Source: Bremerella cremea
Lineage (GTDB): Bacteria; Planctomycetota; Planctomycetia; Pirellulales; Pirellulaceae
Direction of reading: 5' to 3'
Assembly: GCF_003335505.1 (NCBI RefSeq)
Contig: NZ_QPEX01000042.1
Location: forward strand, 1-48,785
DNA: 48,785 nt
Below are positions 40,373 through 48,664 of the stretch, one piece after another (the stretch's first letter is position 1; each line of letters starts with the position of its first letter). A program made the position numbers and the translations under genes. The notes under the pieces were generated by a model, which did not search any database, was not told the origin of the DNA, and saw nothing but the letters and a program-made list of their open reading frames with translations.

Positions 40373-40774
40373 ATGACCGCATTCTCAGATTACTTGGAAG
40401 CAGCTCTGCTTGGGGTTACGTTGCTGGGATCTTCGTACACTCCCGGCGAAACCATCTACCTAGCACTCGCGACGTCGGTCACGACGGATGGTGCTGTTTT
40501 CACGGAAGTTCCGTCTGGAACGGCTTATGCTCGTCAGCGGGTACAGTTCGGATCTCCCACAAACGACGGCACCAAAAAGAAGGTGTCGAACAGTGGCGCG
40601 GTGACGTATTCGGAAGCGACAACGCCTTGGGGCGGTATTACTCATATCGGTCTTTACGACTCGCCGACCGGTGGAAACCAGCTGTACTACGGCGCGTTGA
40701 CATCAACGCGAACGATCGAAACCGGTGATACCTTCCAGGTTCCGGATGCGAACCTTTCTGTATCGTTGGACTAA
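40373..40774 (+). CDS. Phage tail-fibre-like protein, 133 aa
   Basis: ATG with AGGAG upstream. The sequence follows a common phage tail-fibre pattern: an N-terminal helix (MTAFSDYLEAALLGVTLLG), YTPGETIYLALATS, TAYARQRVQFGSP, a WGGITHIGLYDSPTGGNQLYYGALTSTRTIETGDTF block and the terminal LSVSLD. Such modules form beta-structured fibre subunits. The C-terminal module of the following 622-aa protein is homologous. It suggests a phage or tailocin ancestry for region C. Confidence 0.78.
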   Translation: MTAFSDYLEAALLGVTLLGSSYTPGETIYLALATSVTTDGAVFTEVPSGTAYARQRVQFGSPTNDGTKKKVSNSGAVTYSEATTPWGGITHIGLYDSPTGGNQLYYGALTSTRTIETGDTFQVPDANLSVSLD

Positions 40775-40834
40775 GTCGATGCCGGCACGCGACGTGCTAA
40801 ACATGGTGCGGGACTTTAATGAAGGAGTAACAGA

Positions 40835-42703
40835 GTGGCATCGCCAGTTCATGTAGTCACAGCAACGGACACAACCGCCTCTGACACTTCCCATGTTGTT
40901 TCCATACCGGCATCAGCGGAAGAAGGCGATTTGCTTCTCTTCGTGGGTGAATTGAGCAATCAGCTGTATACTACGTCACCACCTGCCGGATGGAATCTCG
41001 TCAACGCTGGGCCGCTTCTTACAGCCTCTATCTGTATTTGCTGGCGTGTCGTAGCCGCTGATGAACCATCCACGCACACCTTTTCATCAACCGGAGCAGC
41101 CAATTTTACCTATGCTGTCAGCGTTTTTTCCGGAGTGGATTCCATCGCTCCGATCGAGCAATCGGGGCTGTCCTACATCGGCAATAATACGTACCACCCT
41201 ACCCCTGACTTAACTTCCTACATCGACGATTCTTTGCCGATTCGGCTCGCCCTGAACCTCGACAGTACAGCCGGGCACACCCCAGACGCAGGTATGACGC
41301 TGATTGGGGAGGTAACGAGCACAGTCGGTCGCGACGCTGGCATCCGAATTTACCAGGATGACTCATCGATCGATGCCAGCGAGTCAACAGGAACGCGAGG
41401 TTTCACGCCGAGCAGCACCTCCGGCAGGATTACAGGCACGATTATTCTCGCGCCGCCCCGAGACGATGCTCCCTCAAGCTTAACAGTTGCCGCCGTTTCC
41501 GAACTGAGTAGCGGAAACAGCGGCACGGTTTCAGTAGCGGCACCCAGCGGAACTACGACAGGTTCTCTGTTACTGGCCATGATTGAATGGGATTCCTACG
41601 CAGGATCGATTACTCCTGTCAGTGATTGGGAAGAACTCGTCTTAGACATTTCAGATTCAAATCGTGACTTCTGGGTCGGATACCGAATTGTTGAAGGAGG
41701 CGATCCCGATCCGTACACATGGAATTTTGGCACTGTTCGTCGGCATGCTGCGGTGATTCTCCGACTTGAAGGCTTTGTAGATTCACCGTCGATCATTGCC
41801 TCAGCCGGCAGTTTCTATTCGTCTGGAAGTGTATATTCATTTCTCACACCGACGATCGAGGCTACATCACCTCCTTATGGTTTCGTGTATTTTGCACTGT
41901 TCGCATCTGACGCGATGGGATACATCTCTCCACCGGAATCGGGCGAATTGGTTGCCTATGCAGAACAACCTGGCAATGATGCTTCCATTAACGCATTCCT
42001 GGGAAAAATTGCTCAGCGAGCCTCCGGTACCACTCCCGCTCGAAATATCAGCGTCAGGTCCTCAACGGATGCACTGGCAGTGACAGTTGCCGTGCAGATT
42101 CTGGCTGCGGCAATCAATGGTTCAGCCGAACTAACAGCCACCTCCACCATCGTCGTCGATGCGATCGTAATTCCAGAGATCTCATCGCACCTAACGGCGA
42201 CGGCCTCAGCATCCGCAACAGCCTCGGTCTCTGGTGCTCCTGTCGACGGCCAGGCCGATCTGGAAGGTGAAGGATTCGTTACCGCAGAAGGATCGATCAC
42301 GACCTTCTTGGGTTCCGGATTCAGTCCGTATCTCAGCGAAAAGATGCTGGAGATGACTTTCCGGGGAATCCCATTCACACCGGTGACAACGGTCTACCTC
42401 GCCTTCTGCACTTCAGATGAGAGTTCGATCACTGAGCTTCCGGCAGTTAACGGCTATAGCCGACAGGTCGTCTCTTTCGGAGCCCCAGAAAACAGCGGCA
42501 CCAAAACGCAGGTTACCAACGTCAACTCGCTCACGTTCGGCCCGGCAACAACAGCATGGCCGGACATAACACACTACCAGCTGCGCGACGCACCTACCGG
42601 CGGAAACCTCTTGTACCAGTTTCCGATCAGTCCTTGGCGAGACAATATCGACGGAGATGTGTTCTCGTTCGACCCCAACGGTTTGAGAGTTCAGCTCGAT
42701 TGA
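40835..42703 (+). CDS. Large tail-fibre-like surface protein, 622 aa
   Basis: GTG start with AAGGAG upstream. Residues 1-210 and 215-430 are two similar beta-sandwich-like repeats (each with an 'E-GDLLLF' or 'TGSLLLAM' strand and a GW/DWEEL block), probably carbohydrate- or host-binding. A Ala/Thr-rich linker spans about 430-490. The C-terminal 130 residues (FTPVTTVYLAFCTSDES ... YSRQVVSFGAP ... WPDITHYQLRDAPTGGNLLYQ ... LRVQLD) repeat the module of the 133-aa gene. Thus it looks like a fusion of adhesion repeats to a tail-fibre subunit. No signal peptide. The next gene is convergent. Confidence 0.72.
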   Translation: MASPVHVVTATDTTASDTSHVVSIPASAEEGDLLLFVGELSNQLYTTSPPAGWNLVNAGPLLTASICICWRVVAADEPSTHTFSSTGAANFTYAVSVFSGVDSIAPIEQSGLSYIGNNTYHPTPDLTSYIDDSLPIRLALNLDSTAGHTPDAGMTLIGEVTSTVGRDAGIRIYQDDSSIDASESTGTRGFTPSSTSGRITGTIILAPPRDDAPSSLTVAAVSELSSGNSGTVSVAAPSGTTTGSLLLAMIEWDSYAGSITPVSDWEELVLDISDSNRDFWVGYRIVEGGDPDPYTWNFGTVRRHAAVILRLEGFVDSPSIIASAGSFYSSGSVYSFLTPTIEATSPPYGFVYFALFASDAMGYISPPESGELVAYAEQPGNDASINAFLGKIAQRASGTTPARNISVRSSTDALAVTVAVQILAAAINGSAELTATSTIVVDAIVIPEISSHLTATASASATASVSGAPVDGQADLEGEGFVTAEGSITTFLGSGFSPYLSEKMLEMTFRGIPFTPVTTVYLAFCTSDESSITELPAVNGYSRQVVSFGAPENSGTKTQVTNVNSLTFGPATTAWPDITHYQLRDAPTGGNLLYQFPISPWRDNIDGDVFSFDPNGLRVQLD

Positions 42704-42728
42704 TTTTGATGCATCGCTTCTTGTCAAA

Positions 42729-43994
42729 CTACTCTGTACTGCGAACGAGGGCAGGGGCGCGTAGTGCGAATCCTTGATTCGCGAGATCGAAGTTTCGTTG
42801 AAAGACAAGTGAGGCGTTTGTGCTGGTGAGTTGATCCGCAGCCGAATCACGAAAGGCGAGTGTAGCCGACGCGTTCTGCTTCGCTATCGGTTGGGGGAAC
42901 GCCCGTTGGAAGCTCACTTGGCTACCAGTCACTTGGATGCTGCTAACGAATCCGAATCCTACGACGAGTCGCTCTCCCAGCACATCATCAGTGAGAACGA
43001 CGTAACCTCCGTTGTTGCCGTCGCCAATTAGAGAAGCGTTTGCATCATCTGCGTACTGAGATCGGCCAATTGAGGTGGAAGTTGGTTCGTTGAAAACTTG
43101 GACTTGGGAAGAATAGTTACTGTCGCCGCGCTGTAGATTATTCCCAGGCGTTGTCTGCCATAGTGTTGCGTCTATCTGCACGTTAAATAGCCCGGTCACC
43201 CCTAACGCGTCATCTCGGACGCCGACTGTTCGCGCCGGGGTTGCGTTGGCAATGGCAGTAGCTCGGACGTAGGTACCTCGCTCAATCCGGCTCCAAAAAT
43301 CGGAGGAACCAGCAGATAGCAGTCCGCGACCGAAGATGAATGGCACTGGTGGTCCGCTTGTGCCCGCATCAGGATCGTCAAATGATTCCTCTCCGATACG
43401 ACGCATCCGCACCAGCACTGAGTTTCCAGACAGGTTGGGAGTGAAATCATCCCTGGCATAATTGTTCCCAGTGCCATCGTCCCCTTCCTCGTGGTCCTTG
43501 CTTGGAGCACTCTCAATCTCATTGAAGGTCCCTGGGACAATGTCTCCTGTAGGGTCGTTGTTAGGATTCAATGCCAGGTCTGGCTTATACACGCCGACAG
43601 CCGATCGACCAGCCGGAACTAGATCATAAGAATCGTCGGGGAGGTAATACTTTGCCGAAGCGTGGAAGTCGCCTGAAATCTGATAGCCATCGTAGTAGGG
43701 TACGTCTGGCCCCGCGCCGAGGTTCAAGGTGTCGATCGTTGTCGAGCCAAAGTCATCATCGAACACAGCTCGAACGAACCGGCGAGCGTTCTCACGACCG
43801 TCTCCCATGCCATCGCCATTGCTGTCGACATCGTATAACACCTCTTTTGCAGCCGTGTTCACGGCTGTCTGAAGTTGTCGGCGCGTAAGCTGAGCCAAAC
43901 CAATGTCGATCACCAGGGTGCCCAACCCGAAGACGATCAGGAAGAAGAAAACAAAATAGATGAGTGTGTTGCCTCGGCGATTGCGTTTGTTCAT
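42729..43994 (-). CDS. TadG-like pilus-assembly/surface protein
   Basis: A 421-aa protein with an N-terminal basic stretch and prepilin-like hydrophobic helix (NTLIYFVFFFLIVFGLGTLVIDIGLAQ, residues 9-35) followed by TRRQLQTAVNTAAKE, the TadG/TadE-family signature for a membrane-anchored minor component of Flp pili. The remaining 370 residues would be outside the cytoplasm and are Asp/Asn/Gly-rich. It overlaps the upstream tadE-like gene by four bases (ATGA), so the two are coupled. Other tad genes are missing nearby. Confidence 0.75.
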   Translation of the reverse strand: MNKRNRRGNTLIYFVFFFLIVFGLGTLVIDIGLAQLTRRQLQTAVNTAAKEVLYDVDSNGDGMGDGRENARRFVRAVFDDDFGSTTIDTLNLGAGPDVPYYDGYQISGDFHASAKYYLPDDSYDLVPAGRSAVGVYKPDLALNPNNDPTGDIVPGTFNEIESAPSKDHEEGDDGTGNNYARDDFTPNLSGNSVLVRMRRIGEESFDDPDAGTSGPPVPFIFGRGLLSAGSSDFWSRIERGTYVRATAIANATPARTVGVRDDALGVTGLFNVQIDATLWQTTPGNNLQRGDSNYSSQVQVFNEPTSTSIGRSQYADDANASLIGDGNNGGYVVLTDDVLGERLVVGFGFVSSIQVTGSQVSFQRAFPQPIAKQNASATLAFRDSAADQLTSTNASLVFQRNFDLANQGFALRAPALVRSTE

Positions 43995-44917
43995 TGGGCA
44001 AACACCTCACGTCTGTATATGGCCTGCACGGAGATGATCTTTCGATATGGTCGTACCCCAAACTCGCGGACGTTCTCGTAGGGTAGTGCCCCCTGCGTTC
44101 CCAGACCAAATTTGCCGCTATGAATGTTTGGCTGATTCGCGACATAGTCGTTATCTGAGACGACCAATGAGTATCGCCCGCTGTCCTCTTCTGTCAGAGC
44201 CGAGTCATCCGCAATAATCGGGTTGCCAATGTTACCTCGATGGGGAGGTGTTCCAGATGACTCACCGAACCCACTCATTGAGGCGCTCTGGTAGGGGTAG
44301 TTGATACGAAGGGCGACGACGCCGGGCTCAAAATTCGGCGGAAGACTCGAAGCGGGTACGTTGAGGGCGATATTGAAAGGACCAATTCCCAAATCTGGCA
44401 CGCGCATTTCCTCAACCGGAGCAACCCAACTTACCGTATCATCGCTGTGGACGACTGGGATCAGGATAGTCTGTTCGTTGTTTTCATTGGTAACGATCGC
44501 ACCGGGATAGCGATAGACTCCATTGACGTTATCAAAGATGTAAACCGTCGCGAGTAATCGGTTGATCAGCGGCAAATTCTGATCGGCAAATTGGGAAAAG
44601 GACAAGCCACCGAGTTGCTCGGGTTCAATGACTAGCCACTCTTCATCGTAAATCTTGTTCTTGAACATTTGATCGTTCACGACAGAGTCTGGTGCAGGCG
44701 TCGTCTCAATCTGCCCCAAGCCAAGATCGCCAGCCGGTGGAAACGGCATCCGAGCGATCTCTTGTGCTCCAACATCAACCGCCTGTTGGAGCGTATTTCC
44801 AATCCAAATGATCGAGCCGAACGTGAGAATCGCTGCCAGAAGCAAATATGAAACGAGCGAAACGAGTGCGAACTCTAAAAGAGCAGAGCCACGGCGAATT
44901 GATCGTCGACTGAACAT
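43991..44917 (-). CDS. TadE-like minor pilin protein
   Basis: 308 aa. SIRRGSALLEFALVSLVSYLLLAAILTFGSIIW at residues 6-38 is the TadE N-terminus: a basic start, a conserved Glu (E15) and one membrane helix. The long C-terminal domain is probably periplasmic or surface-located. It heads a two-gene operon with the TadG-like gene. TadE and TadG proteins are minor Flp pilus components, but without the secretion ATPase they must use a system elsewhere or have another role. From 44918 to 45094 no gene is visible. Confidence 0.75.
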   Translation of the reverse strand: MFSRRSIRRGSALLEFALVSLVSYLLLAAILTFGSIIWIGNTLQQAVDVGAQEIARMPFPPAGDLGLGQIETTPAPDSVVNDQMFKNKIYDEEWLVIEPEQLGGLSFSQFADQNLPLINRLLATVYIFDNVNGVYRYPGAIVTNENNEQTILIPVVHSDDTVSWVAPVEEMRVPDLGIGPFNIALNVPASSLPPNFEPGVVALRINYPYQSASMSGFGESSGTPPHRGNIGNPIIADDSALTEEDSGRYSLVVSDNDYVANQPNIHSGKFGLGTQGALPYENVREFGVRPYRKIISVQAIYRREVFAQ

Positions 44918-45094
44918 TGCGCACGAACCACGGGTTGGAAGATTGGAATATGCTGGATCTTGGACCTACCACTTTCTAGGTATTAGCATATATCAATCGT
45001 ATTCGGGCTGCAATTGACAGCGTCAAACGGTGAACGAGAAGGAACAAGCTACGCGACGTGCGAAACGTGGTGCCGGGCTTTAGGGGTATCCAAC

Positions 45095-45649
45095 CTAAGC
45101 GGCATCCTGTTTCCGCTCGTCATGCTCACGATACGCTCGTCGAAGCTCTTGTTGGAATCGTCGCTTAACATAATCGTGGATTGCATCTTCGGACGCCTCA
45201 ATCGTTTTAGAACTCCAGCCGCAACAGTCGCAGTGAAATCTAGATTGGTAACTTGCTGCGTACTGGGAGACATTGTAGGAGCGAATCTGCATGTCACATT
45301 CCGGACAAAAGGAAGCCGGTTCAGTCGCATACAAACTAGACGAATAGTTCCACATCCAGTTAACGCCATAAATAGTGAGCGGCGTTGGCTCTTCAACTTC
45401 ATCTCTTTTGGAGCGGAGGTATTCGCGAAGTACGAGAACTGCACCGAACAGCACGACGAGCATTGTTCCAACCAGCAAGACGAGAAGCCAGTTCCAGATA
45501 GGTGTCGTTCTGGCGAACCAACCGAAGAATGCTCCGAAAAACCAAAAAATGGAGCCCCAGCCATTTGGAATCAGATATACGACCAGGCTCGTGATTGCGA
45601 TGCCAGCCAGGGTCGAGATTACACTAGTGAATATCTGACTTGACTTCAC
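45095..45649 (-). CDS. Membrane protein with zinc-ribbon, 184 aa
   Basis: Two hydrophobic helices (around IFTSVISTLAGIAITSLVVYLI and IWNWLLVLLVGTMLVVLFGAVLV) with an aromatic-rich link, followed by a cytoplasmic part carrying CPECD and CDCCG Cys pairs that can form a zinc ribbon. It ends in an Arg/Glu-rich helix. The start overlaps the stop of the 135-aa gene upstream (ATGA). Not recognised further. Confidence 0.6.
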   Translation of the reverse strand: MKSSQIFTSVISTLAGIAITSLVVYLIPNGWGSIFWFFGAFFGWFARTTPIWNWLLVLLVGTMLVVLFGAVLVLREYLRSKRDEVEEPTPLTIYGVNWMWNYSSSLYATEPASFCPECDMQIRSYNVSQYAASYQSRFHCDCCGWSSKTIEASEDAIHDYVKRRFQQELRRAYREHDERKQDAA

Positions 45650-46053
45650 GACTCAGTCTCCTCCACGAAGTCACTGAATCCGTCGTCGTACGAATCACTA
45701 GACTTTCGTAGTTGATCGATCTGTTTTTCCCAAAAGAGCTTCCGATCTTCCTCTTTCAACCTACTGAGTCCCAGACTTGAATACTCGGCATCCAGGTACT
45801 TCTGGAATTCAGACACAGGTCCTGGAGCGTTCATGAACTGCATGTAGTAGAGTGCGACCAGTCGGTATCGCGAGTGCTTTTTGACGATGTCTCTAACGAT
45901 ATCCTTAAGTGTCTGGTATCCCAGATTGAGCGATGATCGCATTTCGCCTTCGAAGCTTGGTGCGTAGAAGCAGCCATTAAGAATGAGCTGATTTCTATAG
46001 TCTTCTAATATGTGTTCTACCTTCTGAAATCTGCGTTCCGTCAACTGATACAT
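45646..46053 (-). CDS. Hypothetical helical protein, 135 aa
   Basis: MYQLTERRFQKVEHILEDYRNQ is followed by a largely helical chain (YQTLKDIVRDIVKKHSRYRLVALYY ... DRKLFWEKQIDQLRK) and an acidic end. It overlaps the downstream membrane-protein gene by four bases, so the two are probably translated together. No family is recognised. Confidence 0.55.
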   Translation of the reverse strand: MYQLTERRFQKVEHILEDYRNQLILNGCFYAPSFEGEMRSSLNLGYQTLKDIVRDIVKKHSRYRLVALYYMQFMNAPGPVSEFQKYLDAEYSSLGLSRLKEEDRKLFWEKQIDQLRKSSDSYDDGFSDFVEETES

Positions 46054-46170
46054 TTGCTCAACCTCCGAATGTCAGGCATAGTGAACGAACTTTCACCTTA
46101 CCGGAACGCATTGTGTCACTTTTGACAAGTGCCAAATTCCAATTTTCGCACTCATCCACGCAGACGGACC

Positions 46171-46938
46171 TCAGCAAGAGCCCGGCCAGTTTCGAGGAGC
46201 GGGAAAAGGCATCGGTGATCGATAGACTGTCCTGCTGTGCATAGAGTCTTCGCTTGGCGGAGGCGGGAGGTGCAACACTCCTTCAAAGGCACCCCCGGTT
46301 CCATCCAGGCAAGCTTGGATGTACTCCACGCTGTGCGGCCAGCCAGCCTTAGTCGTCTCAAAGAGATCTTCCCCTAACCAATCGAGCCATTTATCCTCAT
46401 CCTTCGTGATAGGGGTGGAGTTGGCTGCAGCGGTCATGTTTGGCCACTGAGCGAAGCCATTGTTGCTTGCCTCTTTGGGGATATACTCCACGATCAAGTC
46501 GTACCCTTGGAACGGGCATGAGATGTCACCATTATCTGGACTAACGAAGAGGCCAAAAAGCTTGATGTACTCGAGCATATTCCAGTCGATACACTGTGGA
46601 CCGACCTGTTCTTCATGACGGTCAATCACGAAGAAAAAAGCACGATTCGCCGGCTGAAGCTTCCTGATTGCCAGCTCTGCTGCTTTATCTCCACATCCCT
46701 GTAGTTCTTGAATGAGTTTCTCTATTGGTCCTGGTCGAGTGGAGTCCAGGAACACGACTCGTTTGTTTGGACCAACGTTTTTCGATCTCCGTGCTTCGAT
46801 ATAAAAGCACTCACGTGCATCAACTGGTGGTGGAGCATATGCATCGAATTCCGCTTGGCAGTGCCGTGGGTCGAACCCTGGAATGATACGCAGGACGTTC
46901 TTGCCTGGCTTCCATGCGTACCACTTAACGCTGTCCAT
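46171..46938 (-). CDS. Putative phage-type (gp32-like) single-stranded DNA-binding protein
   Basis: 255 aa from the ATG at 46938, with CGGAG upstream; an in-frame start at 46971 is less supported. It opens with VKWYAWKPGKNVLRIIPGF. The block ANRAFFFVIDRHEEQVGPQ ... EYIKLFGLFVSPDNGDISCPFQGYDLIVEYIP (about 105-165) resembles the OB-fold core of phage gp32-like ssDNA-binding proteins ('dr-G-D-x-GD-G-Dl'). The usual acidic tail is replaced by an atypical Pro/Ser-rich end. It would serve replication with the primase at 35622. Confidence is moderate because it is from motif memory. Confidence 0.5.
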   Translation of the reverse strand: MDSVKWYAWKPGKNVLRIIPGFDPRHCQAEFDAYAPPPVDARECFYIEARRSKNVGPNKRVVFLDSTRPGPIEKLIQELQGCGDKAAELAIRKLQPANRAFFFVIDRHEEQVGPQCIDWNMLEYIKLFGLFVSPDNGDISCPFQGYDLIVEYIPKEASNNGFAQWPNMTAAANSTPITKDEDKWLDWLGEDLFETTKAGWPHSVEYIQACLDGTGGAFEGVLHLPPPPSEDSMHSRTVYRSPMPFPAPRNWPGSC

Positions 46939-47229
46939 CGTCGTACTCCGTATATAGGAAAACACCTGCACTCATCGTCTCAAGCAGATGTACTCGAAAA
47001 GTCCTGCACTCTTTCTCTAACGCGGACGCACGGTGAGAAAAAATCGGCAACTGCCGGTCTGCCCCGGTTCCGAACTAGCGATTGCGAATCTTTCAGAAAA
47101 TACTATTTGCCGTTCATGTATCTTCTGACAGATCTTCTAATAAATACCTACGGTAGTTATTGTGAGTACCGAAAAACATTCTGAAATAATATTGTCACAC
47201 AGTACAGAATCTGTAGGATATGACAACAG

Positions 47230-47291
47230 CCGATTCAGCGTGAATCGGAACCAAAAGAAGTGGGACGGCGATGCTACCAACATCCCGTCCC
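47230..47291 (+). promoter_or_regulatory. Structured leader of the 96-aa gene
   Basis: Two strong stems: CCGATTCA-gcg-TGAATCGG (47230-47248), and GGGACGG (47262-47268) with CCGTCCC (47285-47291), closed further by GATG/CATC around a 7-nt loop. The ribosome site AAGGAG follows 15-20 bases later. It looks like an mRNA control element. It does not match a riboswitch class I can name. Confidence 0.55.
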
Positions 47292-47322
47292 GTGGCAACC
47301 AGCTTGTAAGGAGCTAGTCACA

Positions 47323-47613
47323 ATGTTCAGTTTAACTCAAAACGGCGCAAGTCAACCCAGCAAGCGAACTGTAACCCAGTCCCCAGTATTCGGACTGACC
47401 CTATCGTCAGACCCTGTTGAAGCTTCCCTGGAGTTCTCTGGAGACATCTGGAGAAGAGCCAAGCGTCTTACCGGCAGTGAGGAGTCAGCGCAAGAACTGA
47501 TAGCCGATACTCTTCTAGCTCTGTATGACAGTTTAGATAGTGAATACAAAGATGAAGTTCTTACCGGCATAGCTGCGTGTGACGCAATCGATTTGCGCGA
47601 AGGGACGAAATAG
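47323..47613 (+). CDS. Small sigma-factor-region-2-like protein, 96 aa
   Basis: ATG at 47323 with AAGGAG about 9 bp upstream. The segment DIWRRAKRLTGSEESAQELIADTLLALYDSLDS (residues 41-73) closely resembles sigma70/ECF region 2.1-2.2. The remainder is short, with no region 4. It could bind RNA polymerase core as an antagonist or partial sigma, perhaps together with the larger sigma-like protein at 37545-38108. The structured leader upstream and the terminator downstream define a monocistronic unit. Confidence 0.6.
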   Translation: MFSLTQNGASQPSKRTVTQSPVFGLTLSSDPVEASLEFSGDIWRRAKRLTGSEESAQELIADTLLALYDSLDSEYKDEVLTGIAACDAIDLREGTK

Positions 47614-47647
47614 AACCGTTCCGAACATTCAATACGGCAATTTCCGA

Positions 47648-47676
47648 AAGCTCTGGAATCAACCAGAGCTTTCTTT
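47648..47676 (+). terminator. Rho-independent terminator after the 96-aa gene
   Basis: AAGCTCTGG (47648-47656), loop AATCAA, CCAGAGCTT (47663-47671), then TCTTT. The stem is a perfect 9 bp, followed by a short T-rich tail. Confidence 0.85.
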
Positions 47677-48508
47677 ATGCGCGTCTGAAAACGATTCCGC
47701 GTAGCTGATCAATCCCGAGATATAAGACGTCCTCCCGGGAGGACAAACCAGCCTACAAGCTCCCTCAGTACCAGTCGTATAAGACTCCTCTACCGCCTGG
47801 CCGGAAAGCTTCAGAGTCTCAAGCGTACGTAGCGAACAATGCCTCAGAGAATTCTATCTCTGACCAGGGTTGCTTAAGGAGTAGCGGAGTATACCGGCAT
47901 AAGCCAGCAGCAGAACGGAATGAGCTATTGTCTCACTCGGAGCGTTTCAACCAGCCGCGCCCCCTTCCGGCATAGCTCCGACTACGCAAACGCCCCGCAA
48001 CGTTTCGGTATCACTCCGCCAGCCCGTTTTGAACAGCCACCGAACGTTCGGAACAACTCATGCCGGTTGTCTCTAGAAACCAAGTGTCCACCTGTTGAGT
48101 TCAGAAAACACAAGTTTTCTGCCGGTTTTCGCCGGTTGTCTACCGAGTTCTGACGCGTAGCATCGAATGACGAACGTTTTCGCTGAAATGCCGGTATTTC
48201 TAGGCTCAAACTGAATCCGGGGAATCTGCCGGGGGGTGCGGTGATGGGGTCAAAGGCACGATATCGCCGGAATTTTCCGGACCCTTCAGGCATTGACATC
48301 CCCGTTCCGAACTAGCCGTTTTGCCTCCGGAAAATCAGCTGAATCGCTTCCGAAGAATCGGAAATTTCCCACCAGGAAAATCGGTACCCCCTCGCATAAC
48401 ACGACGTTCCGAACGTTCTGTAATGCCGTTCCTAAACCGCTGTGAGATGGTTCTAAAGTCACCGAATTGAGACGCCATACGGCTATTGTTTTACTAAGGA
48501 GAATCCCA

Positions 48509-48664
48509 GTGAATGCAATACACCAAATTGACCCGTCACGAATCCTTTCGAGTTCCGAATTAGCCGGTTTGATCGCAGAGCTTCAACGCCGGTCAAAACG
48601 GTCTATCAGCAGCGAACAGAACCTAGTCATACTCCGGCTCGCAGCATGCTGCGGACTCAGGTAG
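48509..48664 (+). pseudogene. Truncated tyrosine recombinase N-terminus
   Basis: GTG start at 48509 with AAGGAG 8 bp upstream. The 51 residues (NAIHQIDPSRILSSSELAGLIAELQRRSKRSISSEQNLVILRLAACCGLR) resemble the start of small tyrosine recombinases whose catalytic domain begins almost at once; CCGLR holds the first catalytic Arg. The frame stops right after this Arg with TAG, followed by TGTCCGTCAAGTTGCGCAC. This is best explained by insertion of a mobile element into the gene. It would be the integrase of region C. Confidence 0.6.

Larger units (their letters stand above)
47067..48414. repeat. Dispersed GTTCCGAAC repeat in noncoding DNA
   Basis: Exact copies of GTTCCGAAC lie at 47067-47075, 47618-47626, 48046-48054 (inverted), 48304-48312 and 48406-48414. 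Two of them (47067, 48304) extend to GTTCCGAACTAGC, with a one-mismatch version at 48552-48564 inside the recombinase gene. The block 47677-48490 has no supported gene. It also contains GTCCTCCCGGGAGGAC, a perfect 16-bp palindrome (47729-47744), CCGAACGTTCGG (48040-48051), and an AGAAAAC/GTTTTCT hairpin (48103-48120). Confidence 0.7.

Noticed and set aside
45014..45643. 209-aa plus-strand frame
   Set aside because: Antisense to the membrane/zinc-ribbon gene, which has better membrane, Cys-pair and overlap evidence.
47255..47322. c-di-GMP-type riboswitch in the leader (GTGGGACG word)
   Set aside because: Only a short word matches; the remaining conserved segments and architecture are absent.
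47260..47322. N-terminal extension of the 96-aa gene
   Set aside because: It would translate the leader hairpins; AAGGAG fits the ATG at 47323.
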